From Comamonadaceae bacterium UBA4962 (lineage in GTDB: Bacteria; Pseudomonadota; Gammaproteobacteria; Burkholderiales; Burkholderiaceae_C), in NCBI GenBank assembly GCA_002397315.1, contig DHAE01000029.1, positions 24,837 through 82,855 on the forward strand: DNA of 58,019 nucleotides, written 5' to 3'. A program made the position numbers and the translations under genes. The notes under the pieces were generated by a model that had not been told where the DNA came from, did no database searches, and saw nothing but the letters and a program-made list of their open reading frames with translations. Shown here one piece after another: positions 34,030 to 42,611 of the stretch. How positions within the stretch are numbered: the first letter of the stretch is position 1; each line of letters starts with the position of its first letter.

Positions 34030-34956
34030 ATGGGCAGCATCAGCCATTACCTCAAGGAACTCGGCCGGGGTGCGCGCGGCGCGCGTGCCATCGGCCGCGA
34101 ACAGGCCACCGATCTTTTCGGACAGGTGCTCGACGGCCAGGTCACCGACTATGAAGTGGGGGCCTTCTGCATCGCCATGCGCATCAAGGGCGAGACGGCC
34201 GACGAGATGTGCGGCTTCCTCGACGCCACCCATGCGCGGCTCGCACCGATTCCGGCCGGCGGCGTGCCGACCGTCGTGCTGCCCAGCTACAACGGCGCCC
34301 GCAAGCTGCCGGTGCTCACCCCGCTGCTCGCCCTGCTGCTGGCGCGCGAAGGCCTGCCCGTGCTGCTGCACGGCATGCGGACGGAGGCGCGGCGCATCCT
34401 GGCGAGCGACGTGCTGCAGGCGCTGGGCATCGCCCCGATGCAGTCCCTCGAGGCGGTGCCTGCCGGCAGCGTCGCCCACATCCACACCGGGCTGCTCTGC
34501 CCCGGCCTCGCGCGCCTGCTGGCGGTGCGCGAGGTGGTCGGCCTGCGCAACCCCGGGCACAGCGTGGTGAAGCTCATGAACCCGGTGCGCGGCCCGTCGC
34601 TCGTGGTCACGGCCTACACCCATCCGGAATACCAGGAGATGCTGCACGCGACCTTCGCCGCGCTCGGCATGAACGTGCTGCTCTCGCGCGGGCTCGAGGG
34701 CGAGGTCGCCGCCGACCCGCGCCGCACGCCCCGTTACGATGCCTTCGTGCAGGGGGCGCACCATGTGTGGGACGAGCAGCAGCCCGGCACCGCGAGCGAG
34801 GTGCCCGGTGTGCCCGCCGACATCGACGTGGACACCACCGCGCGCTATACGCAGCAGGTGCTTGCGGGCGAACTGCCGGTGCCGGCCCCGCTCTCCCGCC
34901 AGGTGGAACACATCTTGCGTCTGGCCCGTCAGATCCCCACGGAGACCACCCCATGA
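34030..34956 (+). CDS. ybiB: YbiB/TrpD2-family DNA-binding protein
   Basis: A 308-residue homologue of E. coli YbiB, whose fold is that of anthranilate phosphoribosyltransferase (TrpD) but which binds nucleic acid instead. Motifs: HYLKELGRG at the start, AMRIKGETADEMCGFLDAT, LPSYNGARKLPVLTPLLALL and GLEGEVAADPRRTPR. E. coli YbiB is LexA-controlled; the role here is unknown. The ATG at 34030 aligns with the E. coli N-terminus; an in-frame ATG at 33979 would add 17 residues and has no better ribosome binding site. Its stop overlaps the cobA start (ATGA), so the two are translationally coupled. Confidence 0.9.
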   Translation: MGSISHYLKELGRGARGARAIGREQATDLFGQVLDGQVTDYEVGAFCIAMRIKGETADEMCGFLDATHARLAPIPAGGVPTVVLPSYNGARKLPVLTPLLALLLAREGLPVLLHGMRTEARRILASDVLQALGIAPMQSLEAVPAGSVAHIHTGLLCPGLARLLAVREVVGLRNPGHSVVKLMNPVRGPSLVVTAYTHPEYQEMLHATFAALGMNVLLSRGLEGEVAADPRRTPRYDAFVQGAHHVWDEQQPGTASEVPGVPADIDVDTTARYTQQVLAGELPVPAPLSRQVEHILRLARQIPTETTP

Positions 34957-35810
34957 ACCGCCCCGTCATGCCGCCGACCAGCACCCCCGCCACCCGCAGC
35001 ACCTATCCAGCCCTGCCGCGCGGCAGCTGCACGCTCGTCGGCGCGGGCCCGGGCGACCCCGAACTGCTCACGCTCAAGGCGCTCAAGGCGATCCAGGCCG
35101 CCACCGTGCTGCTGGTGGACGACCTGGTGAGCGACGAGATCGTCGCCCTCGCCGCGCCGGGCGCGCGCGTGGTCCACGTGGGCAAGCGCGGCGGCTGCAA
35201 GAGCACACCGCAGGCCTTCATCGAAAAGCTCATGGTGATGGCGGTGAACGAGGGCGAGAACGTCGTGCGCCTGAAGGGTGGCGATCCGTTCATCTTCGGG
35301 CGCGGCGGCGAAGAGGTGGAACACCTGCGCGCGGCCGGCATCGCGGTCACGGTGGTCAACGGCATCACCGCGGGCCTGGCGGGCATGACCCTGCTGGGCA
35401 CGCCGCTCACGCACCGCGAGCATGCCCACGGCGTGGTGTTCGTCACCGGCCACGCCAAGCCCGGCGACAGCGGCACCGACTGGCGCCAGCTCGCCGCCAC
35501 CGCGCGCGCGGCGCGCCTCACCCTGGTGATCTACATGGGGGTGAGCAGCGCGGCGCAAATCCAGCAGGAACTGCTGACCGGCCTGCCCGCCTGCACGCCC
35601 GTGGTCGTCATCCAGCACGTGAGCCTGCCCTGCCAGCGCCATGCGCTCACCACGCTGGGCGAACTGCACGCCACCATCGAGCGCGAGCAACTCGGAAGCC
35701 CCTCCGTCATCGTGGTGGGCGACGTGGCCGCCGGCGTCGAGGCCGCGGCCGGCACCGGTCTGGGCCAGCCCGTGCAGGCCGCCCCGCCGCCGCTGCGCCA
35801 CGCCGGCTGA
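34953..35810 (+). CDS. cobA: Uroporphyrinogen-III C-methyltransferase
   Basis: A 285-residue SAM-dependent enzyme that makes precorrin-2, the first committed step to siroheme (and cobalamin). Family signatures: LVGAGPGDPELLTLKAL near residue 28, VGKRGGCKSTPQ, VVRLKGGDPFIFGRGGEEVE, and GITAGLAGMTLLGTPLTHRE. Siroheme is the active-site cofactor of NirB, which explains its position in the nitrate/nitrite locus. The single-domain form lacks the CysG oxidase/ferrochelatase part, so precorrin-2 dehydrogenase must be elsewhere. The start ATG at 34953 overlaps the ybiB stop. Confidence 0.96.
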   Translation: MNRPVMPPTSTPATRSTYPALPRGSCTLVGAGPGDPELLTLKALKAIQAATVLLVDDLVSDEIVALAAPGARVVHVGKRGGCKSTPQAFIEKLMVMAVNEGENVVRLKGGDPFIFGRGGEEVEHLRAAGIAVTVVNGITAGLAGMTLLGTPLTHREHAHGVVFVTGHAKPGDSGTDWRQLAATARAARLTLVIYMGVSSAAQIQQELLTGLPACTPVVVIQHVSLPCQRHALTTLGELHATIEREQLGSPSVIVVGDVAAGVEAAAGTGLGQPVQAAPPPLRHAG

Positions 35811-35950
35811 GCGCACGCAGGATGTGCGCGGCAGGCCGCGCTACCGCAGCCCTGCGGGGCCGCGCCACCCGCACACCTGCTCAGAGCACGCCGCCCGGAC
35901 GCGCCTGCGGCCGGGGGCGAGGGTTTCCATCGCACCACGAAAGGGTTGAT

Positions 35951-36724
35951 ATGGCTGCACTCACGGTTCTCGAAACGCAGGCACTGCAGAACGCGGCGGC
36001 TCCGGACAGGCCCGCCGGGGCCCGCAGCGCGGAGGAAGACATCTCCCTCGTGAATCTGGCCGCGCGCCAGCGCATGCTGTCGCAGCGCATCGTGCTGCAG
36101 ACCGTGCTGGCCGTGCAGGGCGTAGCCGCCCAGGCACCGGCGGCACGCCAGACCCTGCAGCTCTTCGAATCCAGCCAGGCGCGCCTCGTGCAGACGCCGC
36201 GCCACTTGGACCCGGCCTCCGCCGCCGAGGTGGAAGCGATCTACCACGGGGCCCGCGGCGTGGCCGCCACCATCGACGCCTTCACGCGCCAGGCGCGCGC
36301 CGCGCTCGACCTCGCCGACCATGGCAGCCCCCGCGCGCACGACGCCCTGGCCCCGCTGGTGGCGGCCACCGACGGCGTGCTGGCGGCGCTCAATGCGGCC
36401 ACCACGGTGTTCGACCGGATCCAGCAGCGGCAATCCGACGCGATGATGCGCGAGCTCTCGGGCATCGTCGCCTCCATCCAGACCGTCGCGCGCGAGGCCA
36501 AGGTGGTGAGCTTCAATGCCCAGGTGATGGCGGCCCGGGCCGCGGCGCACGGGCGCGAATTCGCGGTGGTGGCGAACGTGCTCTCGGGCATCACGACGGA
36601 GATCGATCGGCTGTCGCTGCAGGCCGTCTCGCTCGCGGGGCGCAGGCAGGGGCCGGACGCGGCGGCGCAGGGGCCGGGAACGCGCGCCGCCCGGCCTTCC
36701 GGGGCTGGACTCCACCGGCCCTGA
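35951..36724 (+). CDS. Cytoplasmic P-box protein with truncated MCP-like hairpin
   Basis: A 257-residue protein with neither signal peptide nor transmembrane helix. Residues 33-48 read LVNLAARQRMLSQRIV, the same P-box-like motif as in the exported protein at 28834-29700. A helical region follows, and residues about 160-226 resemble a chemoreceptor hairpin tip: REAKVVSFNAQVMAARAAAHG, then REFAVVANVLSGITTEIDRL. The last 30 residues are Gly/Ala/Arg-rich and probably disordered. It therefore joins a putative nitrate/nitrite sensor helix bundle to a signalling element that could contact CheA/CheW or other receptors. AAAGGG precedes the ATG. It lies 140 bases after cobA and ends the nitrate locus. 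Function is inferred from motifs and context. Confidence 0.78.
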   Translation: MAALTVLETQALQNAAAPDRPAGARSAEEDISLVNLAARQRMLSQRIVLQTVLAVQGVAAQAPAARQTLQLFESSQARLVQTPRHLDPASAAEVEAIYHGARGVAATIDAFTRQARAALDLADHGSPRAHDALAPLVAATDGVLAALNAATTVFDRIQQRQSDAMMRELSGIVASIQTVAREAKVVSFNAQVMAARAAAHGREFAVVANVLSGITTEIDRLSLQAVSLAGRRQGPDAAAQGPGTRAARPSGAGLHRP

Positions 36725-36784
36725 CCGGTTGGTCCCGGTGCCGGGTCGGCCGGCGACCGCAGCCGGGGTGCGCGGACGCGGCCT

Positions 36785-37291
36785 TCAGCCGTGCGCTGCG
36801 GCCGCTTCGCGCTGGATCTGCGCGAAACGCTCGGCCTGCTCCCTGCGCAGGGTCTTGCGCAGCAGCGCGGCCTCCCAGCGGCGGCGCTCGTCCGCCGTGG
36901 AGGGCGCGAGCGGCGGCACCGGCGTGGGCTTGCGGGCCTCGTCCACTGCCACCATCGTGAAGAAGCAGCTGTTGACGTGCCGCACGATCTGCGTGCGGAT
37001 CTCCTCGGCCACCACCTTCACGCCGATTTCCATCGACGAAGTGCCCGTGTAGTTCACGCTGGCGAGGAAAGTGACCAGTTCGCCCACGTGGATGGGCTGC
37101 AGGAACGTGACCTGGTCCACGCTCAGCGTCACCACGTAGCTGCTCGAATACCGCGCCGCGCACGAGTACGCCACCTGGTCCAGCAGCTTGAGGATGGCGC
37201 CGCCGTGCACGTTGCCGGAGAAGTTGGCCATGTCGGGCGACATGAGCACCGTCATGCTGAGCTGGTGGGCCGGGCTGTGGGGCATGGTCAT
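36785..37291 (-). CDS. Acyl-CoA thioesterase (hotdog fold, YciA type)
   Basis: A 168-residue protein, one hotdog domain at about residues 8-125. The signature is NFSGNVHGGAILKLLDQVAYSCAARY, with the Asp of the active-site helix, followed by FLQPIHVGELVTFLASVNYTG. It hydrolyses acyl-CoA thioesters to CoA and free acid; the chain-length range is not predictable. A charged C-terminal helical tail (RRRWEAALLRKTLRREQAERF) extends beyond the domain. The start is ATG at 37291, with a second ATG two codons later. It is divergent from the carbonic anhydrase gene. Confidence 0.9.
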   Translation of the reverse strand: MTMPHSPAHQLSMTVLMSPDMANFSGNVHGGAILKLLDQVAYSCAARYSSSYVVTLSVDQVTFLQPIHVGELVTFLASVNYTGTSSMEIGVKVVAEEIRTQIVRHVNSCFFTMVAVDEARKPTPVPPLAPSTADERRRWEAALLRKTLRREQAERFAQIQREAAAAHG

Positions 37292-37538
37292 GGCCGTGAT
37301 TCTAGGGGGCGGACGGCCAGCGCGACATTGGAATCGGCATGCCGGGCGATCGCGGTTCCGCCGCGCCCACGGGCGGCGCACCTCCAGGGCACTGCGACGT
37401 TAATTGCAACGAAATGTCAACGCGTGCATGCAAAGAAACCGCCATGTAAGCCTTCGAAATTCCGCACAAGGGAATATCCGGATGCCGTTAGCCTTCGATG
37501 CTGCATCGCAACATCCACAACGACCTTCCGGAGGATTC

Positions 37539-38204
37539 ATGGACCTGACGACCCGACTGCTGCTTCAGAACCGCGCCTGGGCCGACGAAATGACGTCGCG
37601 CGATCCCGACTTCTTCGGGAAGCTGGTGGGCGGTCAGCAGCCGCGGGCCTTCTGGATCGGCTGCGCCGACAGCCGGGTGCCGGCCGAGCGCATCACGAAC
37701 GCCCTGCCGGGCGAGCTGTTCGTGCACCGCAGCGTGGCCAACCTCATGCGGCCCGACGACACCAACATCATGAGCGCCCTGCAGTACGCCATCGACGTGC
37801 TGCGCGTGCCCGCCGTGATCGTCTGCGGGCACGAGGGCTGCGGCGGCGTGCGGGCCGCGCTGCTGCAGTCGCGCGAGCGCGTCGGCGAGCCCGGCGAAGG
37901 CGATTACCTGGGCCGCCACATCCGGCCGCTGCGTGCGTTCTACCGGCGCCGCGTGCAGGAGATCGAAGCCGGCGACGGGCGCGACGATACCGAGGAGGGC
38001 CTCTGCGAACGGGTGGACCGTTTCGTGGCCCTGAACGTCGCCGAGCAGGTGCATGCCCTGGCCGCCACGGCCCCCGTGCGCCGCGCCTGGGAGCGTGGGC
38101 AACCGCTCGCGCTGCTCGGCTGGGTGTATGCACTGCGCGACGGCCGGCTGCGCCAGGTGGTGTCGCAGGACGAAAGCAGCCGCCAATGGGCCGAAGCCGC
38201 CTGA
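37539..38204 (+). CDS. can: Beta-class carbonic anhydrase
   Basis: A 221-residue zinc enzyme interconverting CO2 and bicarbonate in the cytoplasm. Zinc ligands and the catalytic dyad are at the same numbers as in E. coli Can: Cys42, Asp44, Arg46 (GCADSR), His98 and Cys101 (CGHEGCGG). GGAGG sits just before the ATG at 37539. The SulP transporter gene follows 17 bases later. Pairing of a carbonic anhydrase with a SulP protein points to bicarbonate transport and supply for carboxylases at ambient CO2. Confidence 0.96.
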   Translation: MDLTTRLLLQNRAWADEMTSRDPDFFGKLVGGQQPRAFWIGCADSRVPAERITNALPGELFVHRSVANLMRPDDTNIMSALQYAIDVLRVPAVIVCGHEGCGGVRAALLQSRERVGEPGEGDYLGRHIRPLRAFYRRRVQEIEAGDGRDDTEEGLCERVDRFVALNVAEQVHALAATAPVRRAWERGQPLALLGWVYALRDGRLRQVVSQDESSRQWAEAA

Positions 38205-38221
38205 TGCCGGAGAGCCCAACC

Positions 38222-39937
38222 ATGACACCTCCCGCCGATCTGCACGCGCATCCCGCTTCCGCCACCCCCTCCCACGCCCCTGCCACCGCCGGTGCTTCCA
38301 CGCGCGGCATCCGCCCGCACGGCGCCCGCGCCGCCGGCCTGTTCGCGCACCTGCGCCAGGATGTGCCGGCCAGCCTCGTCGTCTTCCTCGTCGCATTGCC
38401 GCTGTGCCTGGGCATCGCGCTGGCCAGCGGCGTGCCGCTCATGGCCGGCCTGGTGTCGGGCATCGTGGGCGGCCTCGTCGTGGGCGCGCTCTCGGGCTCG
38501 CACCTGAGCGTGAGCGGCCCGGCCGCCGGTCTCGTGGTGATCGTGGTGGGCGCCATCGCCAGCCTGGGCAGCTATCCGGCGTTTCTCACCGCCGTGGTGT
38601 TGGCGGGGGCGCTGCAATGGGTGCTCGGCAGGCTGCGCGCCGGCAACATCGGCGCGTGCTTTCCCGCGCCGGTCATCCAGGGCATGCTCGCCGCGATCGG
38701 CCTGCTGCTGATCATCAAGCAACTGCCCGTGGCGTTCGGGTTCCAGTCCACCGAACACGCGCTGCGCACCGTGCCCTCGGCCGCGGACAGCCTCGATACC
38801 GCGCGCCACCTCTTCGGCGCCGCCAGCCTGAGCGCCACCATGACCGCCGTCGGCGCGCTGGCGATCCTGTTCGCCTGGGACACTCCCTTCGCCAGGCGCC
38901 TGCCGCTCATCGGGCGGCTGCCGGGGCCGCTGCTCGCCGTGGTCTGGGGCGTGGGCTGCCACGCCGCGGCGCTCGCCACCGTGCCCGCCGCTGCGCTCAC
39001 CGAGGCGCAGCGCGTGAACCTGCCCGAGGTGCACAGCCTGGCGGGCCTCTGGTCGCAGTTCGCCGCTCCGGACTGGACCGCGCTCGCCGATCCCCGGGTC
39101 TATACGGTGGCGATCACGCTGGCCCTGGTCGCCAGCCTGGAGACGCTGCTCAGCCTGGAGGCCACCGACCGGCTCGACCCGCTGAAACGCGTAGCGCCGC
39201 CCAACCGGGAACTGCGCGCGCAGGGCATCGGGAACATCGTGGCCGGGCTGCTGGGCGGCCTGCCGATCACCGCCGTCATCGTGCGCAGTTCGGCCAACGT
39301 GCAGGCCGGTGCCCGCTCGCGGCTCTCGGCCATCCTGCACGGCCTGCTGCTGCTCGCAAGCCTGCTGTTCCTCGCCGAGTTCCTGGAGTGGATTCCCCTG
39401 GCCGCGCTGGCCGCCGTGCTGCTGCACACCGGCTACAAGCTCGCCAAGCCCGCCCTGGTGCGCGCGGCATGGCGCGCGGGCTGGGGCGTGTTCATCCCGT
39501 TCGCCGTGACGGTGGGCGCCATCCTCGCGACCGACCTGCTCATGGGCATCCTCATCGGGCTGGCCAGCAGCATGCTGTTCGTCATCGAATCGAATACGCG
39601 CGGCGCGCTGTCGATGCTCACCGATGGCCGCGTGCATCTGCTGCGGCTCAACAAGGACGTCTCGTTCTTCAGCCGCGCGACGCTCCGCGGCTATCTCTCG
39701 CGGGTGCGGGAAGGCGATGCGCTGGTGATCGACGGCGGCGACTGCCGCTTCCTCGACCGCGACATCCGCGAAACCATCCAGGACTTCCTGGCGCATGCCG
39801 AAGAGCGCGGCATCCAGGTGGAGTGCCGATCGCTGCCCGCCCAGGTGCCGGAGGCCGGGCTTTCGGGAGCGGTCGGCATGGCCGGCCTCCTGGCCCTGCT
39901 GCGCCCGCGGGTGGCCACGGCCCCGGCAGCCCGCTGA
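38222..39937 (+). CDS. SulP-family anion transporter, probably bicarbonate
   Basis: A 571-residue membrane protein. After a 45-residue Pro/Ala-rich N-terminus come about 12 membrane helices with SulP signatures (DVPASLVVFLVALPLCLGIALASGVP split over helix 1, HLSVSGPAAGLVVIV near helix 3, NIVAGLLGGLPITAVIVRSSANVQAGARSR in the helix 8-9 region). A divergent STAS-like C-terminal part follows from about residue 455. SulP members carry sulfate, bicarbonate or other anions. The adjacent can gene makes bicarbonate the best guess, as in BicA-like and related systems. Start at 38222 has GGAGAG upstream; an ATG at 38204 overlapping the can stop is possible. Confidence 0.92.
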   Translation: MTPPADLHAHPASATPSHAPATAGASTRGIRPHGARAAGLFAHLRQDVPASLVVFLVALPLCLGIALASGVPLMAGLVSGIVGGLVVGALSGSHLSVSGPAAGLVVIVVGAIASLGSYPAFLTAVVLAGALQWVLGRLRAGNIGACFPAPVIQGMLAAIGLLLIIKQLPVAFGFQSTEHALRTVPSAADSLDTARHLFGAASLSATMTAVGALAILFAWDTPFARRLPLIGRLPGPLLAVVWGVGCHAAALATVPAAALTEAQRVNLPEVHSLAGLWSQFAAPDWTALADPRVYTVAITLALVASLETLLSLEATDRLDPLKRVAPPNRELRAQGIGNIVAGLLGGLPITAVIVRSSANVQAGARSRLSAILHGLLLLASLLFLAEFLEWIPLAALAAVLLHTGYKLAKPALVRAAWRAGWGVFIPFAVTVGAILATDLLMGILIGLASSMLFVIESNTRGALSMLTDGRVHLLRLNKDVSFFSRATLRGYLSRVREGDALVIDGGDCRFLDRDIRETIQDFLAHAEERGIQVECRSLPAQVPEAGLSGAVGMAGLLALLRPRVATAPAAR

Positions 39938-40109
39938 CCGGCGGGGTGGCAGCGAGTCCGCCCCGCCGCCCTGACCTGCGCCGTGAAACCGATGGACACG
40001 GCGCCGGCCGCGGGGTTCGCTACACTCGCGCCTCGCTCCACAGACCACTGCGGCGGTCCGCGGCGCACGCCCGCGGGGCGGCGCGCCCGCGGGCCGGGCG
40101 CGCCGTACC

Positions 40110-41234
40110 ATGCTCGACAAACTCAACGACTTCACGGCCAGCCACGGCCAACTGCGGCCCGGTCGGGGCCACATCTCCGGCGTCATCGCGCTCTCGCTGG
40201 GCATTCTCTGCTTCCTCGGGGTGCTGGCCTTTCATTTCCCGCAGTACCTGACCACGCCGCAACTGCGCAAAGCCTACAACGTGGACGTGATCCGCACGCT
40301 GATGTTCGCGGCACTGGTGATCGCGGGCGGGCTGTCGCTGGTGAACATCGTCTTCAACCGCTCGCGCTGGCTCTCGTCCGCGGCGTTCCTGCTCGTGACC
40401 TCGGCCGCGCTGCTGGGCGGCCACAAGGTGCCCGTGCACGACTTCGCCGACAACACGCCCTACATCGGGCTCGACTGGTTCATCCTCGATCTGCTCGGCA
40501 GCGCCCTGATCTTCATCTTCATCGAGAAGCTGTTCGCGCTGCGACGCGACCAGCCGATCTTCCGCGCCGAATGGCAGTGCGACTTCCACCATTTCATCGT
40601 GAACCACATGGTGGTGGGCTTCGTGCTGCTGGCCACCAACCTGCTCGTGCACCGGCTGTTCGGCTGGGCGGCCAGCGACGGCATCCGCGGCTGGGTGCAG
40701 GGCCTGAACTTCTGGGTGGCGCTCTTCCTCATCATCCTGGTGGCCGACCTGGTGCAGTACTGGACGCACCGCGCCTACCACGAGGTGCCGGTGCTCTGGC
40801 GCCTGCATGCCGTGCACCACAGCGTGAAAAGCATGGACTGGATGGCCGGCTCGCGCCAGCACATCCTGGAGCTGCTGATCACGCGCACGCTGGTGCTCGC
40901 GCCGATCTACGTGCTGGGTTTCTCGAAGGAAGTGATCGACGCGTACATCGTGATCGTCGGCTTCCAGGCCGTGTTCAACCATGCCAACGTGAGCGTGCGC
41001 CTGGGGCCGCTGCGCTACGTGCTGGTGACGCCCAACTTCCACCACTGGCACCACAGCCAGGACCAGGAGGCGCTCGACAAGAACTATGCGGCGCACTTCG
41101 CGTTCATCGACTACCTGTTCGGCACGGCCGTGAAGAGCGATCGGCTCTGGCCCGAAAAGTACGGCGTGCTGGGCGACTACGTGCCCAACGGCTTCGTGAA
41201 GCAGCTGAAGTTCCCGTTCACCTGGAAGGGCTGA
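40110..41234 (+). CDS. Sterol desaturase / fatty-acid hydroxylase-superfamily membrane protein
   Basis: A 374-residue integral membrane di-iron protein. The His boxes are HRAYH (220-224), HAVHH (233-237) and HHWHH (311-315), with an additional DFHHF segment (158-162); these bind the two irons. Five to seven hydrophobic helices surround them. The superfamily hydroxylates or desaturates lipids; bacterial members also act on ether lipids, carotenoids or ornithine lipids, so the substrate is open. The gene is joined to the flavoprotein gene by a TGATG overlap. That flavoprotein may be a redox partner, though this is only inferred from the coupling. A GC hairpin at 39940-39967 separates it from the SulP gene. 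Confidence 0.9.
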   Translation: MLDKLNDFTASHGQLRPGRGHISGVIALSLGILCFLGVLAFHFPQYLTTPQLRKAYNVDVIRTLMFAALVIAGGLSLVNIVFNRSRWLSSAAFLLVTSAALLGGHKVPVHDFADNTPYIGLDWFILDLLGSALIFIFIEKLFALRRDQPIFRAEWQCDFHHFIVNHMVVGFVLLATNLLVHRLFGWAASDGIRGWVQGLNFWVALFLIILVADLVQYWTHRAYHEVPVLWRLHAVHHSVKSMDWMAGSRQHILELLITRTLVLAPIYVLGFSKEVIDAYIVIVGFQAVFNHANVSVRLGPLRYVLVTPNFHHWHHSQDQEALDKNYAAHFAFIDYLFGTAVKSDRLWPEKYGVLGDYVPNGFVKQLKFPFTWKG

Positions 41235-42565
41235 TGGACACCGCTGCCCATTGCTACGACGCCGTCGTCGTCGGCGCCGGCGCGGCCGGCCTCTTCTGCG
41301 CGGCCCAGGCGGGCCAGCGGGGCCTGCGCGTGCTGCTGATCGACCACGCAGAAAAAGTGGCCGAGAAGATCCGCATCTCCGGCGGCGGCCGCTGCAACTT
41401 CACCAACCGCGACCTGGACGCCGCCGCGCCGCACCGGCACTTCGTGGGCCGCAATCCGCAGTTCGCCCGCTCGGCGCTGTCGCGCTACACCCCGGCCGAT
41501 TTCATCGCGCTGGTGCAGAAGCACGGCATCGCCTTCCACGAGAAGCACAAGGGCCAGCTGTTCGCCGACCGCTCGGCCGAGGACATCATCGCGATGCTGC
41601 TCGCCGAGTGCGAGGCCGGCCGGGTGGAACGCTGGCAACCGTGCGAGGTGCGCTCCGTGGCGTGGGCCGACGGCGACGCGGGCGCGTCAGGCACGGGCGG
41701 CTACCTGCTGCAGACCGGCCGGGGCGCGGTGCGCAGCCGCAGCCTCGTGATCGCGACGGGCGGGCTGTCGATCCCGAAGATCGGCGCGACCGACCTCGGC
41801 TACCGCGTGGCGCAGCAGTTCGGCCTGCCGCTGGTGGAGCGCCGGCCCGGCCTGGTGCCGCTCACCTTCGACGGCGACGGCTGGGCGCCGTACGCCGGCC
41901 TCGCGGGCCTCGCCCTGCCGGTGGAGATTTCCACGGGCGTCTCCGACCACCCCCACGCTCCGCCGCTGCGCGGGTCGCTGCCCCCCGAGGGGGCCGTTTC
42001 CGCCTCGGGCCGGCCCAGCGGCAGAAAGAAGGCTCGCACGGGCTTCCACGAAGACTTGCTCTTCACCCACCGCGGCCTGTCGGGCCCGGCGGTGCTGCAG
42101 ATCTCGAGCTACTGGCAGCCCGGCACGCCGATCGCGCTCGACCTCGCGCCCGGCACCGACCTGCCTGCCGCCTTCGCCCAGGCCAAGCTGCGCTCGAAGA
42201 AGCGGGTGGCCAACGAACTGGCCGCGCTGGTGCCCACGCGCCTGGCCGATGCCTGGGTGGAGCGGCACCCCGAGCTGCAGCGCCCGATCAACGAGGCGCC
42301 CGACAAGGCCCTGGCCAGGCTGGCGGAGCAGCTCGCGCGCTGGGAACTGGTACCCACGGGCACCGAGGGCTACAAGAAGGCCGAGGTCACGCTCGGCGGT
42401 GTCGACACGTCCGCGCTGTCGCAGCAGACGATGGAGGCCAAGGCCCGGCCCGGCCTCTACTTCATCGGCGAAGTCGTGGACATCACGGGCTGGCTGGGGG
42501 GCTACAACTTCCAGTGGGCCTGGGCGAGCGCCCACGCCTGCGCGCAGGCCCTGCCGGCCGGTTGA
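41234..42565 (+). CDS. HI0933/BaiN-type FAD-dependent oxidoreductase
   Basis: A 443-residue flavoprotein. The FAD-binding GAGAAGLFCAAQA is at about residues 14-26, then SGGGRCNFTNRD (the HI0933 family hallmark), IATGGLSIPKIGATDLGYRVA, and the C-terminal GEVVDITGWLGGYNFQWAWASA. The family includes BaiN (bile-acid reduction) and RdsA-type proteins, but most members have no known substrate. Residues about 238-262 are a Pro/Gly/Ser-rich insert encoded by a GC palindrome-containing stretch (about 41945-42026), which I do not expect in the family. The ATG overlaps the stop of the preceding gene. Confidence 0.92.
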   Translation: MDTAAHCYDAVVVGAGAAGLFCAAQAGQRGLRVLLIDHAEKVAEKIRISGGGRCNFTNRDLDAAAPHRHFVGRNPQFARSALSRYTPADFIALVQKHGIAFHEKHKGQLFADRSAEDIIAMLLAECEAGRVERWQPCEVRSVAWADGDAGASGTGGYLLQTGRGAVRSRSLVIATGGLSIPKIGATDLGYRVAQQFGLPLVERRPGLVPLTFDGDGWAPYAGLAGLALPVEISTGVSDHPHAPPLRGSLPPEGAVSASGRPSGRKKARTGFHEDLLFTHRGLSGPAVLQISSYWQPGTPIALDLAPGTDLPAAFAQAKLRSKKRVANELAALVPTRLADAWVERHPELQRPINEAPDKALARLAEQLARWELVPTGTEGYKKAEVTLGGVDTSALSQQTMEAKARPGLYFIGEVVDITGWLGGYNFQWAWASAHACAQALPAG

Positions 42566-42611
42566 TCCGCGGTGCCGCGCGCCCGCGCGTGGCACGGAAA
42601 GCGGATCAACC
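42560..42611. terminator. Bidirectional hairpin shared by convergent genes
   Basis: Perfect 11-bp arms GGTTGATCCGC and GCGGATCAACC enclose a second strong GC stem. The TGA stop of the flavoprotein gene is in one arm and the TGA of the minus-strand ArsR gene is in the other. There is no T tract, so termination strength is uncertain. Confidence 0.6.

Noticed and set aside
39940..39967. GGCGGGG/CCCCGCC hairpin after the SulP gene
   Set aside because: Long loop and no T tract; a weak terminator at best.
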